From contig HG738138.1 in assembly GCA_000499405.2 (NCBI GenBank), forward strand, positions 4,886,368-4,950,367: a DNA stretch of 64,000 nucleotides, read 5' to 3'. The stretch is from Onchocerca volvulus. Lineage: Eukaryota; Nematoda; Chromadorea; Rhabditida; Onchocercidae. The notes beneath the pieces were generated by a model. The model worked only from the letters and a program-made list of their open reading frames with translations, did no database searches and had not been told where the DNA came from. The position numbers and the translations under genes were made by a program. Each line of letters starts with the position of its first letter. Within the stretch, counting starts at the first letter, position 1. This document shows, one piece after another, positions 24,801 to 36,639 of the stretch.

Positions 24801-25860
24801 CAAAACAAATTTGTATTAATACTACCGGAAGAAATGATTTCTCAAGAATGCAGCATCTCTTCTCATGTGACAAACTCATTTCACCCTATCAAGAGAAGAA
24901 AAGGAAATAAAAATATTGTTACTATGATAAGCTACTTTTTTTCGTTGACAAAAAATAAAATTTCGGATTGAAAACCTGGATTTTGACAATTATTTTTGGC
25001 AATGAAAAACTTATTTAAACAAATTGCGAGATCGAAATTATTCCGCTTTTTCCATCCTGTCACTGTTGCCGTACGATACTGAGAGGCATCCAGTTTTTAA
25101 AATGTCAAACGTATCATCTGGATCTTATATAACGATGCCAGATTTTAGCAAAATTTTTGAATACAAGTTATTGCCAAAAATATTCAAGTTGGAAGCTTCA
25201 AAAGTAATAATGAGATCTCATCATATCATTAATTGGCTATATTAAGCTTCTCCCATCCTTAAAGAATCGCAATTAAAGATTTCAGATTCCATTCCGAGCT
25301 CAACATCGATTTCGTCAGTTAAAAAGAAATCGGTAGAAGTAACTTTCCTCCAAAAAAAATCGTCTGATTACACCGAAGAAAAACTATGGAATAATAGTGA
25401 TTAGAAATATTGTAGTTACTCTGAAATGTTGAAACTGATTTTGTTACTATTGTTGCGTATAAAAAAGACCATATAAATATTCATGAATTGATCTTAAATG
25501 AGAAGTGATAAAAATCAGGAGAGCTTAAATCAGATGATAAAATAGTGTTCAAAAATAAGAATTCACTAATTCATCATGAATTTTTGCTTTTAATTCAAAT
25601 ATCTAAAAAAGATCTTTCAGCAATGTTCGATATTTGAAAAAAAATTTCATTATAAGTCGAAATATTCAAAAACATGAATAACTTCAGCTCAGCAATCTCG
25701 AATTGCCTAAATTATTAAAAAGAATCGCATGCTTCTCTCTATTCAAGATGAAATCATAGAAGAAATAAAGAAAAAGTTTGGATGATTATCAGGAGTACAA
25801 GAATTGAATCTCAAATGTAAAATGATTCTATTATTCGTTGGATCTCTAATCTCTTGAAAA
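21807..25860. other. Long intergenic region without supported genes
   Basis: The sequence is AT-rich with scattered pyrimidine-rich stretches (for example 23520-23830). The plus-strand frame at 22080-22433 (117 codons) is the longest, but it is dominated by poly-T-derived Phe, Tyr and Leu codons and has no convincing splice or family signal. Another at 25024-25245 is similar. I see no RNA genes or clear repeats. Confidence 0.5.
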
Positions 25861-26010
25861 TACACAAACAATGCAAATTACTCAGAACCAGAAATTAACG
25901 GAAGTAAAATTCTTCACGTTATAGCAGCAATCTGTCTTAGTAGACGGGGAATTGCATTCAGACGAGCTACTGGGCCAAGAAAAATCAATTGGGCCATTAC
26001 AAGTGATTAG
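25861..26010. other. GC-richer island with open frames on both strands (orphan exon or gene relic)
   Basis: The plus strand is open from 25861 to TAG at 26008 and reads NYSEPEINGSKILHVIAAIC followed by LSRRGIAFRRATGPRKINWA. The minus strand has ATG at 25997 and reads MAQLIFLGPVARLNAIPRLL up to a possible GTGAAG donor near 25918. Composition contrasts with the surrounding AT-rich DNA. Neither frame has a confirmed neighbour exon, and the plus frame lacks a start codon. It may be an exon of an unrecognised gene or a remnant. Confidence 0.25.
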
Positions 26011-28480
26011 CAGAATTTTTTCATGAATCACTAAAATGAATTAGAAATTGAACCGTTTCTTTCCATAAGATTATTTGTAGTCTTTATTTGATTCACAGTG
26101 AAAAAATATATGAATAAAAAGTACTATAAACAATTAACAAGTAGAAATCGAATTCCACCGTACACTTTATTTTCAATGTAAAATATGTGAAGTATGATTC
26201 ACTTGCTGTTTGTAGATAATCCATAGCAGAGGAATTCGTAGAATTCACTGCGGCGAGGAAATTAACATATTCCTTCATTGAAAAGATGTTATTTTCGAAA
26301 ATTTTCAAATATTATATTTCTGATTGAGAATGGATGAAACTTTCAGGAATGCTTGCATTTTCACAATGTTTATGAACTAATGATTATGAATTTTAAAAGT
26401 TTTGCTCTGCCTTTTTGAAGAGAAATATCGAGAATATTGTAACGGCTTTATTTTTGCAGAATCAAAAGATTCAACGTTAAATGCATGCCAGGAGTGAATT
26501 GTTTTCAGAGAAGTGAAAACTGAATCTAAACTTCTTTCATAAAATGAAAATGAGGATTGCCTAATTCATTTTAAGTAGAATAGGAAATTTTAGTTTTATA
26601 TTAATTTTCACAAGGCAAGATGCTATACTATTGAAATCGCATTAAGCACTGTTAAATTCTTTCGTCTCACAGAACTGCCAAAATTGGAATCCCTCAAAAC
26701 TCAAATCTCCCAAAACTGTAATTTGTCAATGCAGAACATGAAGATTTACGCTTGTAAATGAATAAATTGTCTCATTAGCTTATTTTTAATGTAATCGCTT
26801 GGAGTTTTCGCTGTTAGAGAGCCATTCGTAATACCTAAAATATGTATAAATAAATTAGCAATTGCAATAATACAAAGAGAACTATGACCGAAAATTGATT
26901 GAAATAATGACACATTTCCAGAACTTGCAAAAATTCATATAAGATGTAAACAATCAATACTTTTTGTCAATTAGAAAAATTTCATTCTCTCTAGTAATAG
27001 CTTATAGCACTAATTGCTTCGTCTGTTCATAAATATCTGACTTTTTCAAATTTAATCATTTTCGTCATTGATGATAGCAAAAAAATGTTCTAGAAAATAA
27101 TGATGGCTATGTAAAGATAAATCTTGTTCATTTATTTGAAAAAAAAGAAACTTTCCATTTCACCAAAGTTCTTAAAATATAAAACAAATAATTAGAGTTT
27201 TATTAGAAAATAATTAATGAAATGAGCTCAATAAAATTTTATGCTAAATAATCAGTGCCATTATAAGATTAACTAGATTATCGCGCTGTTATCTTCTGTT
27301 AAACGTTGCTATGCAACCATTATCACTGTTCAACTTGATTAGAGCATCTGTGGTTCAATTATCTACCAACTAATCTAAATCAGCCTCTACCTGCTCGAAT
27401 CATATTATAAAAAATCAATTTATGAAAAATAAAGTTCGAAAAAATATATATATTGATCGTTTGATAATTTCCATATATCATAAAATTAGCGACATTATCT
27501 GTTCATATAGACAGTTTCATTACTTTTTATTTGCATAAATTATAAAGTTAATTCGAAATAGTTTTAGCAAGCAGTAAGTCATAAATTAATGAATAATTCA
27601 TATTTTTAAATTGAAATTTCTAGTCAACATATTATTGTAAAAAATAGAAGAGATTCAATGAGATATATAATTTATTTCAGTCAATTCTTGATTACAGTAT
27701 TGCATTTGCATTATCATTGTGATTGAAGCAAATACTCTAATGTAAAACTTGAATGGAACGTGATATGCTCAACAGAACGATCAGATTTAGCAGATTATAT
27801 TCAAAATAATTTGTACAAAATATATATGGCATAGTGTGTTGAGAGAAAAAGCAAACTATTTCGTTTTTTAGATGCTAGGTAAATCATTTGAGCTATTTTT
27901 TGAAATTTTACTTCTCCATCATTCATTCCTCACAATGTAGACTAAAACAGAAAATAACAGCATCAAAATAAACATAATAATAATGTTTTGTCAATCGCAA
28001 AACTTTTATTGGTGACAACTTCGAAATGATTAGTGCATTATTAAATATAATGATCTAAAATTGAAACACAATGCTAGAAATATTCTTTCAAAGTTAATGA
28101 TGTAAAACTGCACAAGCACCATCTTGCATTCATTAAATTAATTAGTTAGATCAAATTTACTTCTTTCTTACCTTAACAACATAAATACTTTGATGATTCG
28201 TCATAAAGATTAAGATTTCCAGTCCCATGTAAATTCAATGATTAGAATGACTGGAATAGCAAATATGCTCAAACAAGCAATGCTGTTTACTGAAAAAATT
28301 ACCACTAAATTTTCCTGCTAGTTCACATTTGTATAACCATTTGCATTTATAATTTTGTTATATATTAAAAAATTCTCATGTGAATTTCACTATCTTTCAT
28401 AAAAATCATCCTTAAAATTTGTATTTTGATGTTCAAATAACATAAAAAAGTGCTAAAAAGTACTTTAAGTAAATTTGCCG
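26011..28480. other. Intergenic region, nothing supported
   Basis: The sequence is AT-rich with no credible open frame, RNA gene or repeat array on either strand. Confidence 0.5.
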
Positions 28481-28487
28481 CGTAGAA

Positions 28488-29160
28488 ATGCCCAAAGAAC
28501 TTTCTCAAGAGTTAAAAAGTTGGAATTTGAAAAATGGTATTGCTTGACAATAAGTCAAACAATGTGTATCGATGTATTAAGTTGTTATGCAAAATATCGC
28601 AGTTGGATCATGCTAAAATAACGAATATGGCGAGAATACGATGAATTTAAGCGTCCAATGATATAAAAAATAATAAATTCATAAACAAATAAAAAAAAAT
28701 AAAAAATTGTAAACAAATATGGTTATGATGCAAAAAAGTTGAATGAGTAATAAGAATAACAACTAATGCTTTAAAAAAAATAGAAAAATTAAGTCAAAAA
28801 GTCTTTAGAAAGATTATGTGACATTTTGCGAAGTTTATCTAAAGCAGCTTTCTTTTCAAACTACAATGTGTCAAAATTCGGGTTTACTACCCATCAGAAG
28901 GTCAAGAAACAGTTCCAGTAGGCAGAGTAGTTTCAAGGAAAGATACAGAAAAATGGTTGAATAATAATTGCCGTCCAAAAAAAAAAAAAATTAGTTTAAA
29001 TTGTAAGGAAAACCTTTCAATCAAAGGACTAGGTGACAAAAGGATCTGTCACATCATTATGTGCTACAATTACATCAAATTGTTTGATATCTTCACAAAA
29101 TTCGTTTATAGACGAGACATAGTCTCAAGGATGCTTAGAGAATTCTTTAATTGTAAATGA
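28488..29160 (+). CDS. Candidate gene or gene fragment of unknown function
   Basis: A long open frame runs from 28843 to TGA at 29158. It contains KIRVYYPSEGQETVPVGRVV followed by SRKDTEKWLNNNCRP, which has the mixed composition of real protein rather than of AT-rich noise. It has no in-frame ATG, so it should be an internal or terminal exon. Possible acceptors are the AAAG or CAG near 28843-28848, or the CCCATCAG within the frame. A good GTAAGG donor follows the poly-Lys codons near 29003. An upstream mini-exon at 28488-28536 (MPKELSQELKSWNLKN, donor GTATTG) has an acceptor two bases before its ATG. It joins in phase only to the internal CCCATCAG acceptor, which would skip the VYYPSE part. 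A 14-base A run inside the frame could mark decay. I do not recognise the family. Confidence 0.35.
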
Positions 29161-29451
29161 GGTAGACAAAGTTATTGAAATACTCATATCTAATCATGCT
29201 ATTCTCTACTTTTCACTTTTTTTTTCTTCTGTCTAAAACTGCTAAAGAAAGTATCAAAGCAAAGAGCTTTGTACTAGGTCGATGCATGTGTTTTTTTAAA
29301 AATTTGAAAATAAAATTAGGATTGTGAACGGAAAAGTTGCGGAAAATCCAGAAAAATTGAGGATTTATATTGTAAATTTTGAGCTTTATACCTGAAAATT
29401 TTTGAGCTTCGATCAGAAATCTTAAGAAGTAAACAATAACACAGAATTTAA

Positions 29452-32400
29452 TCACACGTCTGCTTCTTTACTTGGTGGTAAAGGTACACTAGAAAGAGTA
29501 CTATTCAAGGTATCATTGAGAGAAGAGACACCACAAAGGTGAGCCGGTGATAATGGTGCCCCTTTTCGAAGCGATGATTCTGCAACAAAAAACCAATGTG
29601 ACTTATTAAATTGGTTTTTTAAACATAGAATTTTTTATAAATTTTTTTCTAAAATAAGAAATGGTTAGTGATTTGACAAAAAGTGACGTGGTTGGAGATG
29701 TTCACACCAGGTTATATGTGTTCAGTTATACTAGAAAATGAATTTATACTCAAAGTTGAGAGTAGAAATGGAAAAAATAACAGCCAGAACTTGAAAACTG
29801 GGATAGTCCCATTATATTTTATCAAAGAAATAAACTAAAAAAAAGGACACAGAACTTACTAGCTGGTTGAGCATCAAGCTGTGGAATAGAACGTGGTGCA
29901 GCAGTTGGTGCCCGTCGAACTTGATTATGTGACTCATTATTGGTCGACTGGAAAGCTATCACTATTTCAATGTTTAAATATAAAATTTTAATTAGTCACA
30001 GAAAGAGATTTGTCATTTCCCGTCATTAAACTTTGAGAAAAATTTGTCTCTAAGGCAGTGGAAAAGTTGAATTTTTCTAAATATTTTATGGAAATGAAAC
30101 TTCAAAATTTAGTAAAGCTCACTTGCAATAGTGGACGATTAGCGCCACCTTCAGATCTCAATGTTGACCTATAATTTTGTCCAGAAGTTGCGCTATTGTA
30201 GGAAGGTGCATTATCTCTCGCTCGTCTGTTCAGTCTACAATAATTCAGTCAGTAAAAACTTGATTGTTTCAGACTTCAATTGTTTTTGCAGTATTTTAAT
30301 TTTGAATTTTGCAATAAAATCTTCAATTTGACTTTTCACAAAAAGAAGGCAAGGGAAGGAATATTAATTGCTCATAGGAATATCAAAATCCGAGAAGCAT
30401 TCGATTTATATGGAAGATTGAGTTGATTCTTTTGTTGGAAAGAAGAACGTACAGTATTGAATAGATTAGCGTGACAATGAGAAAAATTAGCAGAATACCA
30501 GCAAGAATACCGAGAATTACTGTTGCAACTTTAAAACTGGATGATACCACATCCTAAAAATGGAGATTTCGAAATTTTAAGATCGAGAAATAAGTCATGA
30601 TTTTTTGAAAAACTCACGTCTGCAAATTTGAATCGACAAATGAAAAATCGAATGCAAAATCAAAACAAAAAAGAAAAAAGAACATTTACTAACTGCAGCA
30701 GAAGGAGCAAGAATACCACCATCCGAATTTTGACAATACGAATCTTGAGTAATTCCCCATGGACATGGCATGCAGTTTTGGACCTAAATTATCTATCCAG
30801 GTATAAATTATTCAAGTGGAAATCTTTGTTTGGACATAGCCTTTGTGTTCGTATCATCTTATAGCATTTATTAGTGTCAAATAAAATTGAAAAAAAGAGT
30901 AAAAAACAAAAAATAGTCAATAAAATAACTATTTTTAAACTGACATGAGTATTTCTATATAAAGTCAAAAAAACAAACTGAATGAGCAAATGTAAAGCAG
31001 CCAATATTAAATAAATTTAGCTTACTTGTCCATTTTTCATATAAGTGCATGTATAGAAAAAGTTTGTTATATTAGATTGACAAACTGCTATCGCTGTATT
31101 TGCTACAGCTTCATTGCAAATTAAGTCGCAATTTCGCCCGATTAAAGCACCCTTACACTGGACCGAATATGCAACTGTTAATCTGGAAAATGAATTAACT
31201 TTAAAAATGCTTGAACAACAAAATACAATTCTGCTCGGAGAATACATATTTTGATGTATTTAGCTGTCAAACTTACTGTGTTTGAAGAATGACACCATTG
31301 AGAGTTCGTGATTGCATTGATAAATGGCCATTTCCAATAGATGGTATCACGGAATTCAGTGGTAAAATAAAAGTATCAACGTGGACAACAGTTTGAATCT
31401 GTGTTAGCTCACCTGTATGAGCATTGATAACGGTACCCATATGATGAACGAATATATCGATCGCTGACTGAAAGTTTTGGCACTTATTCTAGTTGTGATA
31501 AATCTTTTTTATCACACTAAAGAGGTAGAAGAGTGATATTAAGTATTTTCAATTGATTTTCATATCATATTTTAAAAGTGATAAATTTATTCTTAAGTTT
31601 GAAAACAAATGCATATAGTAGCGATAGTAACAAATTTCACAATTTCATGAATTAATTGATAATATCTAAGCATTTGAAATATTTAAGTTTTTTATGAAAT
31701 TTATAACCGGTTTCGAAGTAAGATGGAATGTATGGAGCCATTGCCAAGCTTGCATTTGCTGCGGCGACAAACTGTCGAAATCGATGTTTCCAGAAGGCGT
31801 TAACGGCATAAATTCAGTTGAGAAGTATTTCACCGACTCACTGAAAAATAATTTCCTTTATTATTATATTTGAATACCGCTTTTTTTTAGGTAGCGTAGC
31901 AGCATAGAAAATAAAATGCATTTCAAGATCGAATGGAGAGAAAGGAGCAAGTTTGCAATTTTACACTAGATTTCCAATGTCCAGGCTTAATCTAATTTCA
32001 GTATTGACCTGAAAAAGTAATAAATAATTTGCAAAAGCTCACTCTGGTGATAATAGGATGACGGTAAATGACATGTAACATCTGGGAACAGAAGCACCAA
32101 GATAACTGCATGAGAACTCATTAGGACAAACACAAGTCTGTCCATTTGGAAGTCTGAGTCCTTGGTCAATGTAATCGATAAGTTGTATCTGCACTATCAC
32201 ATTTGTTGCTTCAGAAGCATTCGTTGATTCAGAATTGTAGTCCTGTAGCATAATTTTGAAAATAATTATGCATATCTGATGTCACAATATGGAAGGAGAA
32301 AGGAGAAAAAGATCATGATCCTTGTAAACTTTTAATAAATCTGATAAAAGTGATCCGTTGAGCACTTCTTAAAACGCCAATTCATTTATTTGACGGTTCA

Positions 32401-33734
32401 AAAAAATATTGTTTTCTTTTTTTTTTTTTTCAAGGGACAAAATCAAAGTCATATTGTTTGGCGACTATAGATTAACCTGAAAAGAAAAAAGTGTGGAATA
32501 ACTTACAACTTGACTTGTCGGTTGACCCATCTGAACATTTTGATACCTAGCTTCAAAATTATTTTGGCCGTTATAATGATAACTCCTAGAGCGGGAAATC
32601 TGAAACAAAACTACCAAAACGATGAATTATTGAAAGCAGAATATATCATTGTGGAAGATGAATGCAGTTTTTTGAACTTTTTTGATGGAACTTTAATGTT
32701 TGCAGTTTTAGATTTATTCGTTAAATTATCTTAGAATTTCCACTGAACCAGAAAAGGCATGCTATTTTAATGAATCAAAGCCATGAATTTTCCTTTTTAA
32801 TTTTGTGTCCATTTGGTTCAATCAATATCAAATGTAACGCAAATATAACATTTGAAAAAGTAACAAGCTGATCAAAATCATTTATGCAAATTTTGAGACG
32901 TGAAATGAGATTAGCCTCGCTTAATTCTATTGTTCTTTATTAAAAGTAGTCAACTGCTTAAGTAGAATTGATCTTAAATTGTTGTACGAAGATTTTCTAG
33001 CAGATTTCAGCATCAATGCTTACCACTGAAATTATTATGATAGTTCTAAAATAGATTTCACTAGCTAATGAAACAAATAAACAGAATCTGATTTACTAAA
33101 ATGTCAACAAAGAGTTTTTCCGAAAAGTTTTATCTTCTTAATGATTGCTATTCGAGTAGAAAGTTGCTGGCAATCTGCAGTAAATATATCAAATTCACTT
33201 TGCCAGTAACTTACTAGATTTCTTTTCAAGCAAAAAAAAGTAAAACTGAAAAGTATTTCTAAGAAAAAATTGATTAAGGAAATTTAAACAATGTTACAAT
33301 TCAGCAGAAATTTGAAAAATAGATTTCAAATTTCCATGTTAATTTGCTGAAAAAAATAAGATCCAAATATTTGAAAATGAAAAGAAACGAAATATTGGCT
33401 ATTTTGCTCAGTTCCATCTATTACAAAAAGAAATTAATTGAACATTTTTTTTCTTTTTTTTAGATTTGGATGACTGAGAAGTGAAATAGAAATTCGACTT
33501 TTGCAAAAACACAATTTACAAATTAAAGAAAATTACTTCTTGAAAAATAAACAACGAAGAGCTAACCGAATTCATGGAATTTTCGTGTGATCTAAACACT
33601 CTATGATTTGAACCAAGATTTTGATTTCCATTCATGTGGTGATCATTCTGGCTAATACCAACTTGAGTCATATTCGAAGCAATTGTTTGTTGAAAACAAA
33701 TAAACAAGAATGACATCACACTAATTCGTCTCAT
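29452..33734 (-). CDS. DSL-domain (Notch-ligand-like) type I membrane protein without EGF repeats, 11 exons, 486 residues
   Basis: Exons are 33734-33567, 32599-32507, 32242-32043, 31840-31708, 31467-31277, 31182-31026, 30783-30694, 30553-30453, 30234-30123, 29947-29860 and 29579-29452. All phases close and the sum is 487 codons. Residues 1-20 form a signal peptide (ISVMSFLFICFQQTIA). Residues about 100-154 (IVQIQLIDYIDQGLRLPNGQ, then Cys-rich VCPNEFSC and CYMSFTVILL) resemble the N-terminal MNNL domain of Delta/Jagged ligands. Residues 263-331 match the DSL layout: LTVAYSVQC, then Cys-x8-Cys-x3-Cys with Gly in place (CKGALIGRNCDLIC), FYTC, NGQ and CMPCPWG...YC. The YY of canonical DSL is absent. 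A membrane helix follows at once (353-377), then a tail of about 108 residues ending EADV, reminiscent of PDZ-binding ends of Delta proteins. Family membership and ligand role are inferred; the gene model itself is strong. Confidence 0.85.
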
Positions 33735-34731
33735 CTTTCTCTTCTAATTCTTCTCAGTAATTCAGTTTCGCCTCAATTCTATTTATATTTCTATTTGTTG
33801 ATACTTGAGCTTCTATATCCTTACCTTGGATTTGATTGTTTATTCAGTTCTCTCTGCAAATTGAATGGCTTTTTTTAAATCACAGTGTAATTGCAGTCCC
33901 ATCAAGAACGATCAATACAGATCCAAGATATTATTGTTCATCACAAAAGATAAGCTAGTAACTGAGCATTTATAAGTTCCATTTATAATTTTAATTATAA
34001 ATGGAAAAATGACAATTCTTATTCTGCTTTCAACTTAAAAACTACGAAAAGATAGCCTAAATTTTTCTTTAGATATTCATTAAATAATTCAATAAAAATA
34101 AACACATCATTATCAGTAATTATCAGTGTTGTATGTGGTTTTATTTTATTTAATTAGTTAATGAATTCCGATAAAGTCATGAGTGTGAATTCTTTATATC
34201 ACGATTCATGCAAAAGTAGTAGCTTATATTAGAACCTGATTTTCAAAAAAATTCTAGATCGAATCACAAATTGGCCTATGAATGAACTGCAACTGAACTT
34301 AAGATGATAAGGGATTCGTAAAAATATTTAGAATTAAGATTTCAACCAAAATAAAATGAATTTACATTAATCTGTTGAAGATTCTATGCAAAACATGAGA
34401 TGCTAAAAATCTGAGGAAAACGATGAAGAAAAAAAAAAATTGTTATAGAGATTTTAAAATGACAATCAATTGTTATCACAAAGAGGAGAAAGGATGAAGA
34501 ATGTATGCAGTAGCTATAATTGAGGGACAAAACCTGAAATGCTGCAGTGGTACCACAAATGCGGAATTATCCTATAAAATAGCATCATTGACTGAAAGCA
34601 AAAGCAGCAGCTTCTGCAACTTTCAACCAAAACTAAAAAGATAATGGCTTCCTCATCGATGTTCTTCTCTCCTGTACGGCAAGAAAAATCCAAACTCTCG
34701 CTGTTACGAACTGTTTTGTATGTTTAATGAT
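33735..34731. other. Intergenic and putative 5' region of the DSL-like gene
   Basis: The sequence is AT-rich. On the minus strand an ATTAG lies about nine bases before the ATG at 33734 and could serve as a trans-splice acceptor. A short inverted repeat around 33978-34004 pairs CCATTTATAATT with AATTATAAATGG. I see no gene in this stretch. Confidence 0.4.
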
Positions 34732-34899
34732 TCATTGCATCACTTTATTGAACATTTCTATTGCTGCATCATCGAACTTGGCTTCGATCGCGTTGCAGGT
34801 AACATGCAATGATTCGTTGACCACGTCATGCGTGATTTTGCCAAAAATTTGTTTTTCGATCTGAAGGGTAACGAGATCTCGATTGTGCCATCCAAAAAT
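34732..34899 (-). other. Short GC-richer open frame of unknown origin, bordered by homopolymers
   Basis: The minus-strand frame ends in TGA at 34734-34732 and contains WHNRDLVTLQIEKQIFGKIT and NESLHVTCNAIEAKFDDAAI, ending MFNKVMQ. Composition looks protein-like and differs from the flanks. Upstream it runs into poly-Lys codons from a 13-A run, next to a T run on the same strand, with no ATG. The only acceptor-like AG is purine-rich. It may be the last exon of an unrecognised gene, an inserted retrocopy fragment, or chance. Confidence 0.25.
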
Positions 34900-35180
34900 G
34901 ACTTTTTTTTTTTTTAAAAATAGTTTGAAAAAAAAAAAAAAAAAGTTAACTGGAAGATTTATTAGCGTTGAAATGTGAAATGATTGATTAATTGGTCAAA
35001 AATTTTTCAGTCTCACTTAAATTTGCTGGAGGATAAATTTATTGTAATGTTTATAAATAGGTCTAATTAGACGAGAAATGAATTCGCAATAAAGCAATCA
35101 TAGCAGGAATGATTGAAGCTATTTACGAATGACAGAATTTTCTAATATTTTGAAAATTGAAAAACTTGAATTTTAGTCAG

Positions 35181-35626
35181 ATGATTCTTTGTCATCACCA
35201 TTGTACCCATTCATAATATTCAAAAATTTATTAACTTCAATTTCTCTTTAATTTCGATCATTTTTGTTGATTTACCCAACAGCAGCTTTATCGGATAAAG
35301 ATTCAAGTTTTTGGATATTAAATTTAGAAACTAGCGAAAATTTCGACTTCATAATATTGGCAAAAAGAATCAAAAATAGTTTTAGTCAATGCCAAGGAGT
35401 GGCTCGAAGTTTGGAGGAAGTTCCGAAAATAGGATACAATTTGTGAGTAATAAAAAGAAATACTTCTCATTTATTGCTGTGACATAATTTAAGTCATAAT
35501 GTGTTTATTTTCTCATTTTGCTTTCAAACTTTCCACGTACTTTTATATTTCACTATGCTCGGAATCAGCAAATTATGCTCTGAATCAGCGCATTATGATG
35601 AAATTATTCGGAAGTTTAAACGATGA
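35181..35626 (+). CDS. Small protein with weak resemblance to Mediator subunit 9, 79 residues, three exons
   Basis: Exons 35181-35202, 35283-35442 and 35569-35626 join in phase with GT-AG borders and end in TGA. A TTTTAG acceptor stands four bases before the ATG, as for trans-splicing. The second exon is the strongest; it contains SSFWILNLETSENFDFIILA and ARSLEEVPKIGYN, and its donor is GTGAGT. The C-terminus is YDEIIRKFKR. In MED9 proteins a helical segment with an AR...P.I..N pattern is followed by an end like LIRKYK, which is the only basis for the comparison. The first exon (MILCHHH) is tentative, and the acceptor at 35285 could replace 35283. If MED9 is right, it would act in the nucleus in the middle module of Mediator. 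Coding status is fairly likely, identity uncertain. Confidence 0.45.
35554..35593 (+). repeat. Tandem 20-base duplication covering the last splice acceptor of the 35181 gene
   Basis: TATGCTCGGAATCAGCAAAT (35554-35573) is followed at once by TATGCTCTGAATCAGCGCAT (35574-35593), with three differences. Each copy contains an ATCAG acceptor. Use of the second copy would shift the frame and stop after three codons. Confidence 0.85.
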
Positions 35627-36639
35627 CTCATCATTTGTGAACCCTTTCTCTTAATTGCTTTTTTTGCCATCATATCAACAAAAAATATCAAACTTGGAAC
35701 GAATATTTCAAAATGGAAGCCTAATGCTACGAGTTTCAATGCAGTCTCAAATCATTTACTGCATACCGTTTTCTGATGAATGAATTGATCGATTGAAAAG
35801 TCAATGGTATATTGAAATCTGAAAAATACGATGCCAATCGTCTAACTACTTCGTTTATTCTTTCTATGACCGAACTACCATAAGTGCAAATAAATTTTTA
35901 AAAACCGATATTTAGGATTTTTTGGTTACAAATCTCTAACTCAATTTTAATTGTTTGAAACAGACAAAACAAAACAAAAACAAAGCAAAAAACAATAAAA
36001 CAAAACAGTAGTTTTATTCAAAAGGATTTTGAAATATTTGTTGAAATATCCCCGTATATTTTGAAATACTCAAAATTTTTAACGAAAGTGCGTGCAATTG
36101 CACATGGATTTAAATATTCCGATATTTGATTATGCCTACTTGCGTTAAATCGGATAGAGATTTTTGGACATGGGTGTGTAATTAAACTCTTTTATCCACT
36201 AAATTTAGGCAGACATAAAGTATACAAGAATACATCCATAGATTTTATATAATACACGTATTGATGTTTACATAAAACTGCATTTTAGGAAACAAGTAAG
36301 ACTAGGAGGGAAGCAAAATATAAAATGCATCATAATTTATACTATTCAAATTTCAAAAAGTCTTTTAGCTCTAATCATAAATTTGAAAATTACCATGTTA
36401 CAGATATGAAGCTTTCGAAGGGGACAACGAAATCGAAGATAAAACATGAATCTTACAGTGAAATTTCGTAAATAGAAACTTAGATGAAGATACACAAGAT
36501 TGATTGATGAATAAATCATTCTTTATCCTTCAATAAGGATTTTTATCATTCAAATTTATTTCTATAATTTAAAATAAATCAAAGATAAATACATCATTAA
36601 TTTTCCTTCAACAAGAAATTTAATCATTTAGATTTATTT
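35627..36639. other. Intergenic spacer between convergent genes
   Basis: The sequence is AT-rich with CAAAA-type low complexity near 35965-36005. I see no supported gene or RNA. Confidence 0.5.
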
